Source: Corynebacterium sp. HMSC074A01
GTDB lineage: Bacteria; Actinomycetota; Actinomycetes; Mycobacteriales; Mycobacteriaceae
Length of the DNA: 64,000 nucleotides
NCBI RefSeq assembly: GCF_001831515.1
Contig: NZ_KV825598.1
Location: 173,806-237,805 of the forward strand
Direction: 5' to 3'
The notes below the pieces were generated by a model. That model was not told where the DNA came from. It did no database searches and saw only the letters and a program-made list of their open reading frames with translations. Numbering within the stretch: position 1 is the first letter of the stretch; each line of letters starts with the position of its first letter. A program made the translations under genes and the position numbers. Below, one piece after another: positions 63,316 to 64,000 of this stretch.

Positions 63316-64000
63316 TTAGGATTTGGTCACAATCGTGCTGCCGCCACCGTTTTCCGCGCCAGGCTCCTCGTCCTCAGCGTCCCCCGTCTCCCTCTCACCG
63401 AAGGCGGTAGAGACCTCGCGGTCGTCCTCTTCGTCGGCCCACTGCTCGGCGAAGTCCTCGTCGGTGGGGTTGTCCTTCCACGGTTCGTCCGGGTTCTTGG
63501 CGTAGTCCTCGCTGGACTGCGGGTCGGTGTAGGAGACGTAGACTACGTCGCCGTCGCGGTCTTCGGGGTCGTATTCGACCTCGTCGTCGTCGACAAGCTC
63601 TTGCCCGACCTCTTCCTCGAGGGAGGCTTCGAGCTCCTCGCTGTCCACGACGGAGGCGTCGATGATGTAGTCCAGCTCGCGCTGGTCGTTCTTGCTGAAG
63701 CGCTCGCGCGGGTCCAGCTTCAGGCGCATCAGGTCGCGGGCGCGGCGGCGGCGATTGCCTTCCCGGCGCAGCTTCTGCGAGCCGCGCAGCCAGGCCACGG
63801 CGAGCACGAAGATGAGCAGGATGCCCATGTAACCCAGGATTGGGTAGACCACGGAAACCAGCTGCTTGAAGCCGACAAACGAGAGGGCGAAGCCGATCAG
63901 GCAGGTGGAGATGAAGATCACGCGGAAGCGGCCCTCGTGGCCGCGGGAAAGGCGCTTGCCCAGGGCGAAGAACATGCCGAGCGCGGTGGCGAAGATCATG
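63316..64000 (-). CDS. YkvI-like transporter with acidic tail, copy 2 (5' part beyond window)
   Basis: C-terminal 227 residues visible. It aligns with copy 1 from MIFATALGMFFALGKRLSRG through the basic helix to the acidic tail, with conserved blocks LKLDPRERF, YDPED and YVSYTDPQS. The tail end diverges (EDDREVSTAFGERETGD). The N-terminal membrane half lies to the right of the window. Confidence 0.8.
   Translation of the reverse strand, partial: MIFATALGMFFALGKRLSRGHEGRFRVIFISTCLIGFALSFVGFKQLVSVVYPILGYMGILLIFVLAVAWLRGSQKLRREGNRRRRARDLMRLKLDPRERFSKNDQRELDYIIDASVVDSEELEASLEEEVGQELVDDDEVEYDPEDRDGDVVYVSYTDPQSSEDYAKNPDEPWKDNPTDEDFAEQWADEEDDREVSTAFGERETGDAEDEEPGAENGGGSTIVTKS

Overview
The window is GC-rich, gene-dense chromosomal DNA from a mycolate-containing actinobacterium, almost certainly a Corynebacterium. 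The evidence is an arabinogalactan cluster (emb, aftA, dprE1, dprE2, glfT1, wzm/wzt), an MmpL/CmpL-type lipid transporter, the tyrA-tadA-cmpL-tgt and aspT-dnaX-ybaB-recR-murT/gatD-leuA-lysC-asd gene orders, and an aspartokinase gene with an internal start for a 172-residue beta subunit. I cannot name the species. No phage, plasmid, IS element or CRISPR array was seen.

Layout. 1-14465: cell-wall arabinan and galactan genes. They are interrupted at 3566-7036 by a two-component system whose kinase has no sensor domain and a divergent ABC exporter; this separates dprE1-dprE2 from aftA-emb. A GtrA-family membrane protein and glfT1 follow, then a DUF559-type gene lying between glfT1 and wzt-wzm. 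14635-18768: two class V aminotransferase-like genes (one without an evident PLP lysine), a quinone oxidoreductase, tRNA-Ser(TGA), tRNA-Ser(GCT) and tRNA-Arg(ACG). 18820-31419: an accessory surface locus with an Asn-rich repeat protein, a second identical tRNA-Arg, a 2450-residue protein of about 19 tandem beta-sandwich repeats, and a sortase-anchored LAETG protein. 31421-37665: tyrA, the tadA pair, a CsbD-like gene, tRNA-Ser(CGA), a CmpL-type transporter and tgt. 37685-42737: a MacB/FtsX-type ABC exporter driven by a double-TetR regulator gene, and a 57-residue antitoxin-like protein. 42859-45751: queuosine precursor transporter, GluQ-RS, ferritin with a DtxR-like box, SRP RNA and tRNA-Ser(GGA). 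45860-55223: aspT, dnaX, ybaB, recR, gatD-murT, a degenerate DnaQ-BRCT protein and a membrane protein. 55575-61673: leuA with a Leu-rich leader peptide and attenuator hairpin, a DMT transporter, lysC, asd and a secreted protein. 61742-64000: two tandem YkvI-like transporters with acidic tails; the second is cut by the window edge.

The genes build the cell envelope (arabinan donor synthesis, galactan initiation and export, lipid II amidation, mycolate transport), display proteins on it, and supply aspartate-family amino acids, leucine and tyrosine. A scattered queuine-salvage set (transporter, TGT, GluQ-RS) is also present.

Unexplained signals: (1) a dispersed 19-bp imperfect palindrome, AACTTTT-5nt-AAAAGTT, in seven places. 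Four copies lie inside genes in the same codon phase, encoding L-(L/F)-(G/A)-(Q/E)-(K/N), and two form the shared 3' ends of convergent genes. (2) Two near-identical 25-bp palindromic repeats 69 bp apart in an otherwise empty 400-bp region. (3) A perfect 18-bp palindrome between the kinase and ABC operons. (4) Several conserved enzymes with missing signature residues (TGT, MurT, DnaQ, a class V aminotransferase).
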